From Aliikangiella sp965214955 (GTDB lineage: Bacteria; Pseudomonadota; Gammaproteobacteria; Enterobacterales; Kangiellaceae), in contig CBDCCU010000009.1 in NCBI GenBank assembly GCA_965214955.1, positions 248,001-312,000 on the forward strand: a DNA stretch of 64,000 nt, read 5' to 3'. Of the stretch, positions 1-7,402 are shown piece by piece. Below the pieces are notes generated by a model. That model was not told the DNA's origin. It made no database searches and saw only the letters and a list, made by a program, of their open reading frames with translations. Both the position numbers and the translations under genes were made by a program. Every line of letters starts with the position of its first letter. Position 1 is the first letter of the stretch.

Positions 1-1332
1 GCCGGGCAGTTTGTCGCCTGCAAACCGAGGCATATAAATTTCATTCATTGCATTAGCAACATCCAAATTTTCACCATCATTAGTTGCGTAATATTGCCCC
101 ATTACTCCTTGTAGATCTGGAAATTCATTAACCATATCGGTCATTAAATCGCATTTACAAAGATCGGCGGCTCTATCGGTTAGTGTTGAGTCTGCGCCAA
201 TTTGCTTGGCAATATTATTGGCTAACACTTTTACTCGCTGCGTTTTGTCATACAAGGTGCCAAGTTTATTTTGAAAAACAATGGTTTTTAGTTTTTCTGC
301 ATAGTCTTCTAAGTGTTTTTTGCTATCGGTATCATAAAAGAATTTTGCGTCCGCCAAACGAGGGCGGATCACTTTTTCGTTGCCAGAAATGACTGATTGA
401 GAATTATTACTTTCGATATTAGCTATGGTAATAAATTTAGCTAAAAGCTTTCCGTTATTATCAAGTAAGTGGAAATATTTTTGGTGTTTTGCCATTGACG
501 AAATTAACGCTTCTGCTGGAACGGATAAAAAGTCCTCATCAAAATCACCAACCAGAGCAACTGGCCATTCAACTAAGCAAGACACTTCTTCGAGTAAATC
601 TTCATCAATAACCGCAATACCATTCACTGATTTTGCCGCGCTTTTTATTTGCGCTTTAATTTGCTCTTTGCGATCAGAAAAACGCGAGGCTACCTTGGCT
701 TTTTGAAGTTTTTCAACGTATTCTGAAGCATTATTAATGGTAATTGCCTCTGGTGCATGAAAGCGATGACCATAAGTAATGTTGGCCGCTTTTTGCTCGA
801 ATAACTCAACAGGTAATATTTGCTCACCCAAAATGGCTAATACCCAATGAACAGGGCGAGTAAATTGAGAGCTAGAATCTCCCCAACGCATAGCTTTAGG
901 CACAGGAAGTTGCGACACGGCTTTTTGCAGAATATCTTGAATTAAGTTAACGGTTTGCTCGCCTTTTACATCGGCCACAAAAGCAAGCCTTTCACCTTTA
1001 TCGGTTTGCTTTTTAGATAGCGCAGAAACTTCAACACCGTTAGATTTAGCAAAACCAATTGCTGCTGGTTTTGGGTTGCCTTCATTATCAAACGCAGCAA
1101 CAACCGCAGGCCCTAGTTTTTCGACTTGCTTGTCTTTTTGGGCGGTATCAAGCTGGTTAAATTTAATCGCTAAACGCCTTGGAGAGGCAAAGCTTTCACT
1201 GGACTCAAAATTTAACGATAGCGACTCAAAAGCAGACTTAACATTATTGTGTAAAGCTTTTTCTAGCTTGGTTAATGCTTTGGGTGGAAGCTCTTCACAG
1301 CCAAGTTCAAAAAGAAAATCTTGTTTGTTCAT
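1..1332 (-). CDS. glyS: Glycyl-tRNA synthetase beta subunit (3' end outside window)
   Basis: Beta subunit of the bacterial tetrameric alpha2beta2 glycyl-tRNA synthetase, which charges tRNA-Gly in the cytoplasm. Reading the minus strand from the ATG at 1332 gives one continuous frame to the window edge, starting MNKQDFLFELGCEELPPKAL, the typical GlyS N-terminus, and including conserved GlyS stretches such as FASPRRLAIKF, RWGDSSSQFTRPVHWVL and SMAKHQKYFHL. About 444 residues are visible of a family that is usually close to 690, so the C-terminal anticodon-binding part lies outside. The ATG follows directly the restored TAA stop of glyQ (1333-1335), so the two subunits form an operon. Unlike glyQ, no frameshift is seen here. 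Confidence 0.95.
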   Translation of the reverse strand, partial: MNKQDFLFELGCEELPPKALTKLEKALHNNVKSAFESLSLNFESSESFASPRRLAIKFNQLDTAQKDKQVEKLGPAVVAAFDNEGNPKPAAIGFAKSNGVEVSALSKKQTDKGERLAFVADVKGEQTVNLIQDILQKAVSQLPVPKAMRWGDSSSQFTRPVHWVLAILGEQILPVELFEQKAANITYGHRFHAPEAITINNASEYVEKLQKAKVASRFSDRKEQIKAQIKSAAKSVNGIAVIDEDLLEEVSCLVEWPVALVGDFDEDFLSVPAEALISSMAKHQKYFHLLDNNGKLLAKFITIANIESNNSQSVISGNEKVIRPRLADAKFFYDTDSKKHLEDYAEKLKTIVFQNKLGTLYDKTQRVKVLANNIAKQIGADSTLTDRAADLCKCDLMTDMVNEFPDLQGVMGQYYATNDGENLDVANAMNEIYMPRFAGDKLPG

Positions 1333-2289
1333 TTATTTTGACTCCTGCATGCAGATAGGAAAGGCCAAGCGCTTCTCTAGAATCATAATAAGCTTGTGCA
1401 ACGGCACGCGATAAAGCTCTTACTCTTAAAATAAATCGTTGTCTTTCGGTTACCGAAATAGCATGACGAGCATCGAGCAAATTAAAAAGCATGTGACGCT
1501 TTTAAAACCATTTCGTAAGCGGGGTAGAGGTAATGACTTTTCAATTAATTCTTGGCTTTGTTTTTCGCAATAATCAAAGAATCCAAAAAGATAATCAACA
1601 TCGGCATGTTCAAAATTATAAAGCTGACATTTTCAACTTCATTTTGGTGGAAAACATCACGATAATAAACAGTACCTTGCGGGCCTTTGGTCCATACTAA
1701 ATCAAAAATGCTATCAACACCTTGTAGGTACATGGCTATTCGTTCTAGGCCATAAGTGATTTCACCTGTTACTGGTTTGCATTCTAAGCCGCCTACTTGT
1801 TGAAAATAGGTAAACTGAGTGACCTCCATGCCGTTTAACCAAACTTCCCAACCTAATCCCCAAGCACCTAGTGTGGGTGATTCCCAGTTATCTTCAACAA
1901 ACCGAATATCATGCTCTAATGTATCAATACCTAACATTTTTAAAGAGTTAAGATACAGCTCTTGGATATTTTTAGGCGAAGGTTTTAAAATTACTTGGTA
2001 TTGGTAGTAATGCTGTAAGCGGTTAGGGTTTTCGCCATAGCGACCATCTGTTGGGCGGCGGCAAGGTTGAACATAGGCTGAGTTCCAAGGCTCTGGGCCT
2101 ATTGAGCGTAAAAAAGTAGACGGATGAAAAGTGCCTGCGGCCAACTTCGAGATCTAATGGTTGAACAATAACACAACCTTGGTTAGACCAATATTCTTGC
2201 AACGCCATAATCAAACCCTGAAAAGTTTGCGGTGCACCTTTTATGCCTTTTTCAGCTTGATTGGATAAGCCTGAGTCTGCCAAAGCCAC
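1333..2289 (-). pseudogene. glyQ: Glycyl-tRNA synthetase alpha subunit, broken by five small insertions
   Basis: Catalytic alpha subunit of glycyl-tRNA synthetase. Conserved GlyQ sequence runs through the whole interval (WSNQGCVIVQPLD, RRPTDGRYGENPNRLQHYY, FVEDNWESPTLGAWGLGWE, FTYFQQVGGLECKPVTGE, NLLDARHAISVTERQR) but in changing frames. I find five breaks, each explained by extra bases in a short run: GGCC at 2139-2142, two surplus T (minus strand) near 1620-1622, CCCC at 1521-1524, a T5 run at 1484-1488 and GGCC at 1363-1366. Removing six bases in all restores one frame ending TAA at 1333-1335, next to glyS. The start is GTG 2289 or, better spaced from GGAGA, TTG 2283. Because the gene is normally essential and the residues are well conserved, sequencing or assembly error is at least as likely as real decay. 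Confidence 0.85.
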
Positions 2290-2468
2290 TCTCCACTAGT
2301 GATATAAATTATGAAAGACGGGATTATATCAATCTTAAAAATGGGTTCCTATGTTTTTTGTGGGTTTGGGGTATTTTTGAAAGCAAAAATTAGGCTTGCT
2401 CGCCTTTAAAATCAATAAGGGATAAACTATTGGAGATAACTTATGGAGTGATCTAGAGGTTTAAAACT

Positions 2469-2933
2469 ATGTCTACTTACACCGCAAAGGTGATTTGGCA
2501 AAAAAGCCAATCTGAAGAGTTTATCGACAACCAATATAGTCGTGGTCATTTATGGCAATTTGATGGTGGCGCTTGTGTAAAAGCCTCATCGTCACCGCAT
2601 ATTGTGCCGTTACCTTATTCGATTGAAGCAAATGTTGATCCTGAAGAAGCTTTTATTGCGAGCTTATCGAGTTGCCATATGTTGTTTTTTCTTTCAATTG
2701 CCGCCAAACGAAAACTGATTGTTGAATCTTATGAAGATAACGCGATTGGAATAATGGCCGAAAATGACGAAGGAAAGGTGGCGATAACAGAGGTAACTTT
2801 AAAGCCCAAAGTTGTTTTTTCTGGAGAAAAACAGCCATCAAAAAAACAACTAGAAACAATGCATCATCAATCGCACGAGCTATGTTTTATTGCAAACTCG
2901 GTAAAAGCTAAAGTTTCAACCAAAATTATTTGA
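2469..2933 (+). CDS. OsmC/Ohr family protein
   Basis: Member of the OsmC/Ohr superfamily, small cytoplasmic dimeric proteins that often reduce organic hydroperoxides with a pair of cysteines. The 154-residue product has the expected layout: FIASLSSCHML around Cys69 on the central helix and ELCFIANSVK around Cys139, the second conserved cysteine position. The length fits the family. It is transcribed away from glyQ and stands alone. Whether it is a true peroxidase or one of the YhfA-like OsmC relatives of unknown substrate cannot be told from sequence alone. ATG at 2469 is preceded by GATCTAGAGG, a weak ribosome binding site. Confidence 0.85.
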   Translation: MSTYTAKVIWQKSQSEEFIDNQYSRGHLWQFDGGACVKASSSPHIVPLPYSIEANVDPEEAFIASLSSCHMLFFLSIAAKRKLIVESYEDNAIGIMAENDEGKVAITEVTLKPKVVFSGEKQPSKKQLETMHHQSHELCFIANSVKAKVSTKII

Positions 2934-2960
2934 GATGTGAAGTTATTTAAGAGAGTGAAG

Positions 2961-3431
2961 TTATTGCGGATGGCATTTTTTTACTTTTTTGCCGCTACCG
3001 CAAAAACATTGATCGTTTCGACCAAGTTTAATGGGTGGAAGATGCTCACCCTCAAAATAAAACCATTGATCATTATCTTTAATAAACTGTGATTTTTCGT
3101 GCAATTGTTGAGTGGTTTGTTCTTGATAAAAAGCCACAAATTCAACCTCACCAGTTTTATCTGTTGGTTGTCCTGCGTTGGTGTTAATGATTTTTAAACC
3201 GATCCAACGGGTTTGCTCAATGGTTTTTTGAAGTTGTAATTTATCATCAGCCTTTCTTTTACTTGGATAAAACGTATCTATTAAATAATCAATATTTTTT
3301 AATACAAAAGCACAATAACGAGAGCGCATAAGTTGTTCTGCACTTTGTGGTTTTTGCTTTTTGCTATGAAACGGTTCACAACACTGGTTATAAGGGTTAT
3401 TGCTTAAACAAGGGCAAGGTTGGTTTTGCAT
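2961..3431 (-). CDS. YchJ-like SEC-C motif protein (UPF0225)
   Basis: Small cytoplasmic zinc-binding protein of the YchJ/UPF0225 type, function unknown. The N-terminus MQNQPCPCLSNNPYNQCCEP and the C-terminus RNDQCFCGSGKKVKKCH are two SEC-C-type cysteine clusters; the second is the metal-binding motif also found at the end of SecA. The middle contains AEQLMRSRYCAFVLKNIDYL, characteristic of YchJ. I chose the ATG at 3431 rather than an in-frame start 14 codons upstream because family members begin right at the first cysteine cluster; this gives 156 residues, close to the usual size. It may be co-transcribed with the membrane protein gene ending at 3437. Confidence 0.88.
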   Translation of the reverse strand: MQNQPCPCLSNNPYNQCCEPFHSKKQKPQSAEQLMRSRYCAFVLKNIDYLIDTFYPSKRKADDKLQLQKTIEQTRWIGLKIINTNAGQPTDKTGEVEFVAFYQEQTTQQLHEKSQFIKDNDQWFYFEGEHLPPIKLGRNDQCFCGSGKKVKKCHPQ

Positions 3432-3436
3432 GAGCT

Positions 3437-3988
3437 TTAAAAAATAGAGAATAAAGTGCCAAAGCATAAACAAGTTGGTATTACAGCTAAAGAAGAAAGT
3501 TTTAGACTTAAATTTTTATTTTGTTTTAATCGTTTTTTATATTTGGCTGACAGTTTTATTCTATGTTGGTTAATAAAGCTAGTTCGAGCAGGTAATATCA
3601 TTAGCGAAATAACAATCGTGGCATACAGGCTAGAAAGTAGTGCTGTTGCTAATGAAGGGCCAATAGACTTTGGGTGATCTAAGTTTGTTAATATGCCTAT
3701 GGTAGAAATTAGTATTGCTATTGCTGCAATTCCAACCATTAAATTGATCACAAATTGAAAGAAAGTCAAAACACCATAGTATTCTTGCTCTGTTGGTTTG
3801 AGTTTTGAGTTAAATGGAGCTTTTAAATAAAATGTTGCTTGCTCACCATAAGTGGCAAAGATAATAGAGAACGATAAACAAAACATTAATATTACAGAAG
3901 GTATATCAACAAAATTAAGCAAATCGCTAGCAAGAGACAGTATTAATATAAAAGATAAACCTGCAAAAATAAGCCCAAGTTTACGCAT
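3437..3988 (-). CDS. MotA/TolQ-like small inner-membrane protein
   Basis: A 183-residue protein with about four hydrophobic segments (roughly residues 5-25, 28-48, 72-97 and 108-132). It resembles the channel part of MotA: IPSVILMFCLSFSIIFATYG near the N-terminus, and a hairpin region with ISTIGILTNLDHPKSIGPSLATALLSSLYATIV, close to the MotA/ExbB-type pattern LxxLDDPSxIGPxMAxALLTTxYG. It lacks the large cytoplasmic domain of flagellar MotA and no MotB-like partner is nearby, so a proton-channel role is only inference. It lies just downstream of the MSHA cluster, in the place where other MSHA loci carry mshQ. A basic tail follows the last membrane segment. Confidence 0.6.
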   Translation of the reverse strand: MRKLGLIFAGLSFILILSLASDLLNFVDIPSVILMFCLSFSIIFATYGEQATFYLKAPFNSKLKPTEQEYYGVLTFFQFVINLMVGIAAIAILISTIGILTNLDHPKSIGPSLATALLSSLYATIVISLMILPARTSFINQHRIKLSAKYKKRLKQNKNLSLKLSSLAVIPTCLCFGTLFSIF

Positions 3989-4057
3989 AGCTATATTCCT
4001 TTAAAGTAACAGGTAAAAACTAGGTATAGCTTAGATGTGGCTTTTAGTCAAAACGGG

Positions 4058-4492
4058 CTAGTTAAGATCCCTTAATCGAATATTGATTGTGCGAGTTGCC
4101 TGAAAAGGGTTTCCAGAATTACATTGCCCAGTGCTAGAAACTTGATAATAGGTTTGAGCATTTACTGTTGTTGAACTGCATGTTGTTGTGGCGGTACAAC
4201 CATTAAGTCCATCGACATTAAAAGTAAAGTTTTGATTACTACAAGAGCCAGCACCGCTGATCGGAAATATTGACATTGCTTGACGATGCGCACCAGACTC
4301 TGCGGCAAAAAATGCCCGAATAGCAATCACTTGTTGTGCATTAGACTGTACCGATTGACTGTTTAGGTTAACCAATGTGGTCGCGAGCAACCCAAGAATA
4401 AGTAAAATAAAGAGCAACACAGCAATGCTAATGCCTTGTTGTTTTTGAGGTAAATCAACGGTTTTATTGTAAAGTAAAAATTTAAGGAACAT
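4058..4492 (-). CDS. mshP: MSHA biogenesis protein MshP
   Basis: Minor pilus component, PilX-like in role. The 144-residue product has a hydrophobic segment near residues 21-42 following QKQQG, without the Glu at position +5 seen in ordinary pilins, then FFAAESGAHRQAMSIF, typical of MshP/PilX proteins, and a cysteine-bearing C-terminal domain. A longer frame opens at 4537, but that would overlap mshO by 56 bases; ATG 4492 leaves an 11-base overlap and is preferred. It is the last msh gene in the cluster; no mshQ-like giant gene follows. Confidence 0.8.
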   Translation of the reverse strand: MFLKFLLYNKTVDLPQKQQGISIAVLLFILLILGLLATTLVNLNSQSVQSNAQQVIAIRAFFAAESGAHRQAMSIFPISGAGSCSNQNFTFNVDGLNGCTATTTCSSTTVNAQTYYQVSSTGQCNSGNPFQATRTINIRLRDLN

Positions 4493-5303
4493 TGCGAATA
4501 TGTACCTCGTGATAAATCTCAAATGACTCAGCATCACCAGATAAATTTCGGTTACGGTTTTGTACTCTAAAATTCATTTGTAAAATGCCTGAACGACTTA
4601 GTGTGCCTTGTTGATAGTTAAACACATTACCATTAGTGCTAAAGTCTTCGCCAATTAAGCTTTCTGTTGCGCTAGAAGGCGGAAAACTTTGGCTAGCATT
4701 TACGCCATAGCTTTCATATTGGGTAACACTACCTGTTGAATTATCTAAACAAAAAGATATGGGTGTGCTTAGCAAGTAAAATCTATTTTGTGGAGAACGC
4801 CTATCAAATGTGGTTGCACTAGAAAGCGTGATAAGAGACTGGCTACCACTAGAAGTAATTGAATCAACATTGGCTAAAGTGCCGCTACTAGCATAGGTTG
4901 ATATTGTATTAATTGGCATGATGGCGGCTAACATGCCACTACTAAAGTTTAAATCAAAACCAACCGCATTAAAGCTAGTAACCGCTCCTGATGCAGGTAA
5001 ATCTATGTAATTTGAAGCGTTAATTATTGGCATAAACTCTAAGCAAGAAACATCACCAGAGCTGCCAGCTCTAACGCTTTGTGGCAAGGCTTCTCTAACC
5101 TGACGAGAAATAACCTCTACTAGCCATTTTGCCGACTGGCTATTTCTGTTGCGATCTTTGGCATCAATATAGCTAAATACCGAAAAACTAGTGATATTGC
5201 CCAGCGATATGGCAAGAATGCCAAGTAAAACAATAACTATCACCAATTCTACTAGGGTAAAACCGCACTGGTGTTTTACGGGTTGAAAACGAAGGTTAAG
5301 CAC
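4482..5303 (-). CDS. mshO: MSHA minor pilin MshO
   Basis: Minor pilin of the MSHA pilus, probably part of the tip or initiation complex. Prepilin leader is processed after Gly14 (HQCG/FTLVE, Glu at +5), followed by a hydrophobic helix. The next stretch, AKWLVEVISRQVREALPQSVRAG, matches the MshO/PulJ-PilW class. The 273-residue length is normal. The start is GTG at 5303 and overlaps the TAG stop of mshD (TAGTG), so translation is coupled. Confidence 0.85.
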   Translation of the reverse strand: MLNLRFQPVKHQCGFTLVELVIVIVLLGILAISLGNITSFSVFSYIDAKDRNRNSQSAKWLVEVISRQVREALPQSVRAGSSGDVSCLEFMPIINASNYIDLPASGAVTSFNAVGFDLNFSSGMLAAIMPINTISTYASSGTLANVDSITSSGSQSLITLSSATTFDRRSPQNRFYLLSTPISFCLDNSTGSVTQYESYGVNASQSFPPSSATESLIGEDFSTNGNVFNYQQGTLSRSGILQMNFRVQNRNRNLSGDAESFEIYHEVHIRNVP

Positions 5304-5839
5304 TAAAAGTTTCCTCGGTATTGAGAAAACGTATATTGAGTGTTATCGGGAGTAGTAACGGTTACCTCAACTTTTTTCATGCTGGAATTATCTAAACCTA
5401 AATCACTGCCTGCATAGCTAACTGATACCTGTACACTATATCCGTTAAACCCTGTGCGCGTATTACCAAGAGCGTCAATTGGAGGAGAGTTATTTAGGCC
5501 ATTATAATCATCTATATCGTTAAAGTTTGCTCTGGTTTCGTTGACTCCTGGAGAAACTTGGTCAACTCCCAAACTTGCGCTACAACTAGTGGATGACTCA
5601 TTACAGCGAATGCCATTACCAGAAGGTGAGTTATGATCAAACTTTTTTAATGCAATTTCCTCCAAATAAGCTTGCCCTAGCTCTGCGGCTTTTACTTGAA
5701 AAACTGGTTCGGTAGATTGGAGTTGAATGCGGCTAAATAGTTGTAAAAATACTGCCAGCACTATACTGCTAAGCGCAATAGTGACAACCAATTCAATTAA
5801 TGAATAACCTTTTTGCTTTTTTAAACAATGGGTTAGCAT
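5303..5839 (-). CDS. mshD: MSHA minor pilin MshD
   Basis: Minor pilin, 178 residues. Prepilin cleavage site after Gly11 (KKQKG/YSLIE) with Glu at +5 and a hydrophobic helix, then AAELGQAYLEEIALKKFD, the conserved MshD/PilV-like segment, and a C-terminal beta-rich domain with two cysteines (IRCNESSTSC). It starts at the ATG overlapping the end of mshC by seven bases. Its position between mshC and mshO agrees with MSHA loci of Vibrio, Shewanella and relatives. Confidence 0.85.
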   Translation of the reverse strand: MLTHCLKKQKGYSLIELVVTIALSSIVLAVFLQLFSRIQLQSTEPVFQVKAAELGQAYLEEIALKKFDHNSPSGNGIRCNESSTSCSASLGVDQVSPGVNETRANFNDIDDYNGLNNSPPIDALGNTRTGFNGYSVQVSVSYAGSDLGLDNSSMKKVEVTVTTPDNTQYTFSQYRGNF

Positions 5840-6288
5840 CGGTGGATTAGTCCGCTTGCTTCAAAACATACGCTAATACTGCTATTGATACTAATGGTTG
5901 TTGATGAAGTTTTTCCAAGGCTGTCAAAGGTAATGTTAGCAGCGGGAGAAAGGCTGATTTTATTGCCAAAGCTAACAGGAATGCCCTCTAACGAAATAGC
6001 GGTGGGAGTTGCGCTAATATTAATTTGGTTACTGGAAACATTAAGCGTAAAACTTCTAGATGAGTCGTTCATAGCAAGTTGTTGGGTTAGTCTTGCTGCG
6101 TTTATTAATTGCTCTGTAGCGGTGTCTATTTGATAACTATCGTCGCTTTGAAACTTGGTTTGAACATAGACAGCAAGAATGCCAAGCACCGCAATAACAA
6201 CTATTAGTTCTAATAATGTAAAAGCCGCCTGAGAGGGCGGCTTTTTATAATAATACTTTTGTATTTTAGCAGTTTGCTGATGTTGCAT
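5833..6288 (-). CDS. mshC: MSHA minor pilin MshC
   Basis: Minor pilin of the GspH/FimT class, 151 residues from ATG 6288. The leader ends PPSQAA/FTLLE: Ala instead of the usual Gly at -1, Glu at +5 present. The hydrophobic helix LIVVIAVLGILAVYV follows and a cysteine sits near the C-terminus. A longer frame opens at 6390 but would run far into mshA; ATG 6288 lies just inside the 3' end of mshA and is the last in-frame ATG before the leader. The codons for Lys-Pro-Pro-Ser-Gln-Ala-Ala form a perfect 10-bp stem (see 6220-6245), so the coding sequence doubles as an intrinsic terminator or attenuator after the major pilin gene. Confidence 0.78.
   Translation of the reverse strand: MQHQQTAKIQKYYYKKPPSQAAFTLLELIVVIAVLGILAVYVQTKFQSDDSYQIDTATEQLINAARLTQQLAMNDSSRSFTLNVSSNQINISATPTAISLEGIPVSFGNKISLSPAANITFDSLGKTSSTTISINSSISVCFEASGLIHRC
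6220..6245 (-). terminator. Terminator-like hairpin inside the mshC leader codons
   Basis: Two perfectly complementary 10-base arms (6220-6229 and 6236-6245, GC core GCCGCC/GGCGGC) around a 6-base loop. Read in the msh direction, the stem is preceded by an A-run and ends in TTTT, the shape of a rho-independent terminator. It begins about 20 bases after the mshA stop, where a terminator limiting read-through from an abundant pilin gene is expected, yet it lies within the mshC frame. It also has a T-run on the plus strand. Confidence 0.7.
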
Positions 6289-6757
6289 TGTTAGTAATTG
6301 TTGGAGAATCACCAGCGTTAGCGGCTTCTGCGTATGTAACATTACAAGCTGTGATTGTCCCGTAAGTAAACGTAATAGTTGAAGCATCACCCGTTACAAC
6401 AATGTCACCAGATAAATCTATCGCATTCATTAAACCGCCAACAGGTGGTGTTGCTGATGTACCAGCAGACGGGTAGCCAAATTTAGTTAATACTGTTCCG
6501 CCTTGAACGTCAACACTAGGTGGTGTACCGCCCCCTTCATCAGTTGACTCTATACTCTCAATTAGTGCTTTGGAGTAAACTAAAGTTGCAGCACTACGAA
6601 TCGATCCTTCAACGCCTTGCATAACAGACAGTCTTGCATCCGACTGCAAATCAACAAATCTAGGTCCTGCAATGGCGGCCATAATACCCAAAATAACAAT
6701 AACAACGATTAGCTCTATTAATGTAAAGCCAGACTGTTTTTTAAATGAAGTTTTCAC
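6266..6757 (-). CDS. mshA: MSHA major pilin
   Basis: Type IVa major pilin subunit, exported and polymerised into the MSHA fibre used for surface attachment. The 163-residue prepilin has the leader MKTSFKKQSG cut before FTLIE (Glu at +5), a hydrophobic alpha1 helix, then RFVDLQSDARLSVMQGVEGS, the characteristic MshA segment. The C-terminal cysteine pair (TACNV and the terminal SANC) can form the D-region disulfide. Start is GTG 6757 with GGGGAA six bases upstream. Only one such pilin is present, whereas Vibrio loci have both mshB and mshA. The AT-rich 93-base gap upstream could carry its own promoter. Confidence 0.9.
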   Translation of the reverse strand: MKTSFKKQSGFTLIELIVVIVILGIMAAIAGPRFVDLQSDARLSVMQGVEGSIRSAATLVYSKALIESIESTDEGGGTPPSVDVQGGTVLTKFGYPSAGTSATPPVGGLMNAIDLSGDIVVTGDASTITFTYGTITACNVTYAEAANAGDSPTITNNATSANC

Positions 6758-6850
6758 AATAATTCCCCGTTTTAACTAAGCAACTGCTTGATTATTAATA
6801 CCATATATCAAAATACTAGTTTATAAAAGTTAAAAAGTCATAAAAATTAG

Positions 6851-7402
6851 CTAGTTAGCGCTATTTACTTGAGCAATATCAACTTTTCCGCTAATACTGC
6901 TATAAATTATCTCTTTGTCAGGTACTTTTAAGGTTAAATAGTGGCATTGCCCCATAAGATCGAGGCTTGCCCAATATTGGTTTTGATTAGGAGTTAACGA
7001 CAATGGGTGTAGTTTGCCTAGTAAAAAATCCCAAACCTCAATGCACCCTTGTAAGGTTATATTGTTAGTAATGGACGCTATATCTAAATGTGTTCCTGTA
7101 GGATAACCTTGTTGGTTATAATCGAGCCCAATGTCGTTAATTTGCCAAACATCTAAATACTGCTGTTTATTTGAGCGAGCTAAATATTTTGCATTGGCCA
7201 TTTTAATTGAGTTTTCTAGTGCTTGTTTTACCATTACAAATGCTTGCTCGTGAAAAACTTGTTTAGCACTAGGGGTTTTGAACAACCAAAAATAAACAAA
7301 AATACCAGCAAAAATTACAATTATTCCAACATAAAAATAACTGCCTTGAAGTTGAGTGCGGGTAAATGGGCTCAATTTCTTACTCGGCTGGTTAACTCCC
7401 AC
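6851..7402 (-). CDS. mshF: MSHA biogenesis protein MshF-like
   Basis: Single-pass protein of up to 183 residues with one membrane segment (about 22-42) and a periplasmic domain containing two cysteines (LQGCIEVWDFLLG and LMGQCHYL). Its place between mshG and the pilin genes is that of mshF in other MSHA loci. The GTG at 7402 overlaps mshG by 31 bases and has no clear ribosome binding site; an in-frame TTG about eight codons later is an alternative start. The function of MshF is not established; a minor assembly role is inferred from context. Confidence 0.7.
   Translation of the reverse strand: MGVNQPSKKLSPFTRTQLQGSYFYVGIIVIFAGIFVYFWLFKTPSAKQVFHEQAFVMVKQALENSIKMANAKYLARSNKQQYLDVWQINDIGLDYNQQGYPTGTHLDIASITNNITLQGCIEVWDFLLGKLHPLSLTPNQNQYWASLDLMGQCHYLTLKVPDKEIIYSSISGKVDIAQVNSAN

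Noticed and set aside
1333..2289. Programmed ribosomal frameshifting in glyQ
   Set aside because: Five shifts within 800 bases, without slippery heptamers and downstream structures at each, cannot be programmed; extra bases in short runs explain them better.
5833..6390. Longer mshC starting at 6390
   Set aside because: It would overlap mshA by 125 bases and give a leader of over 50 residues; ATG 6288 gives a normal prepilin leader.
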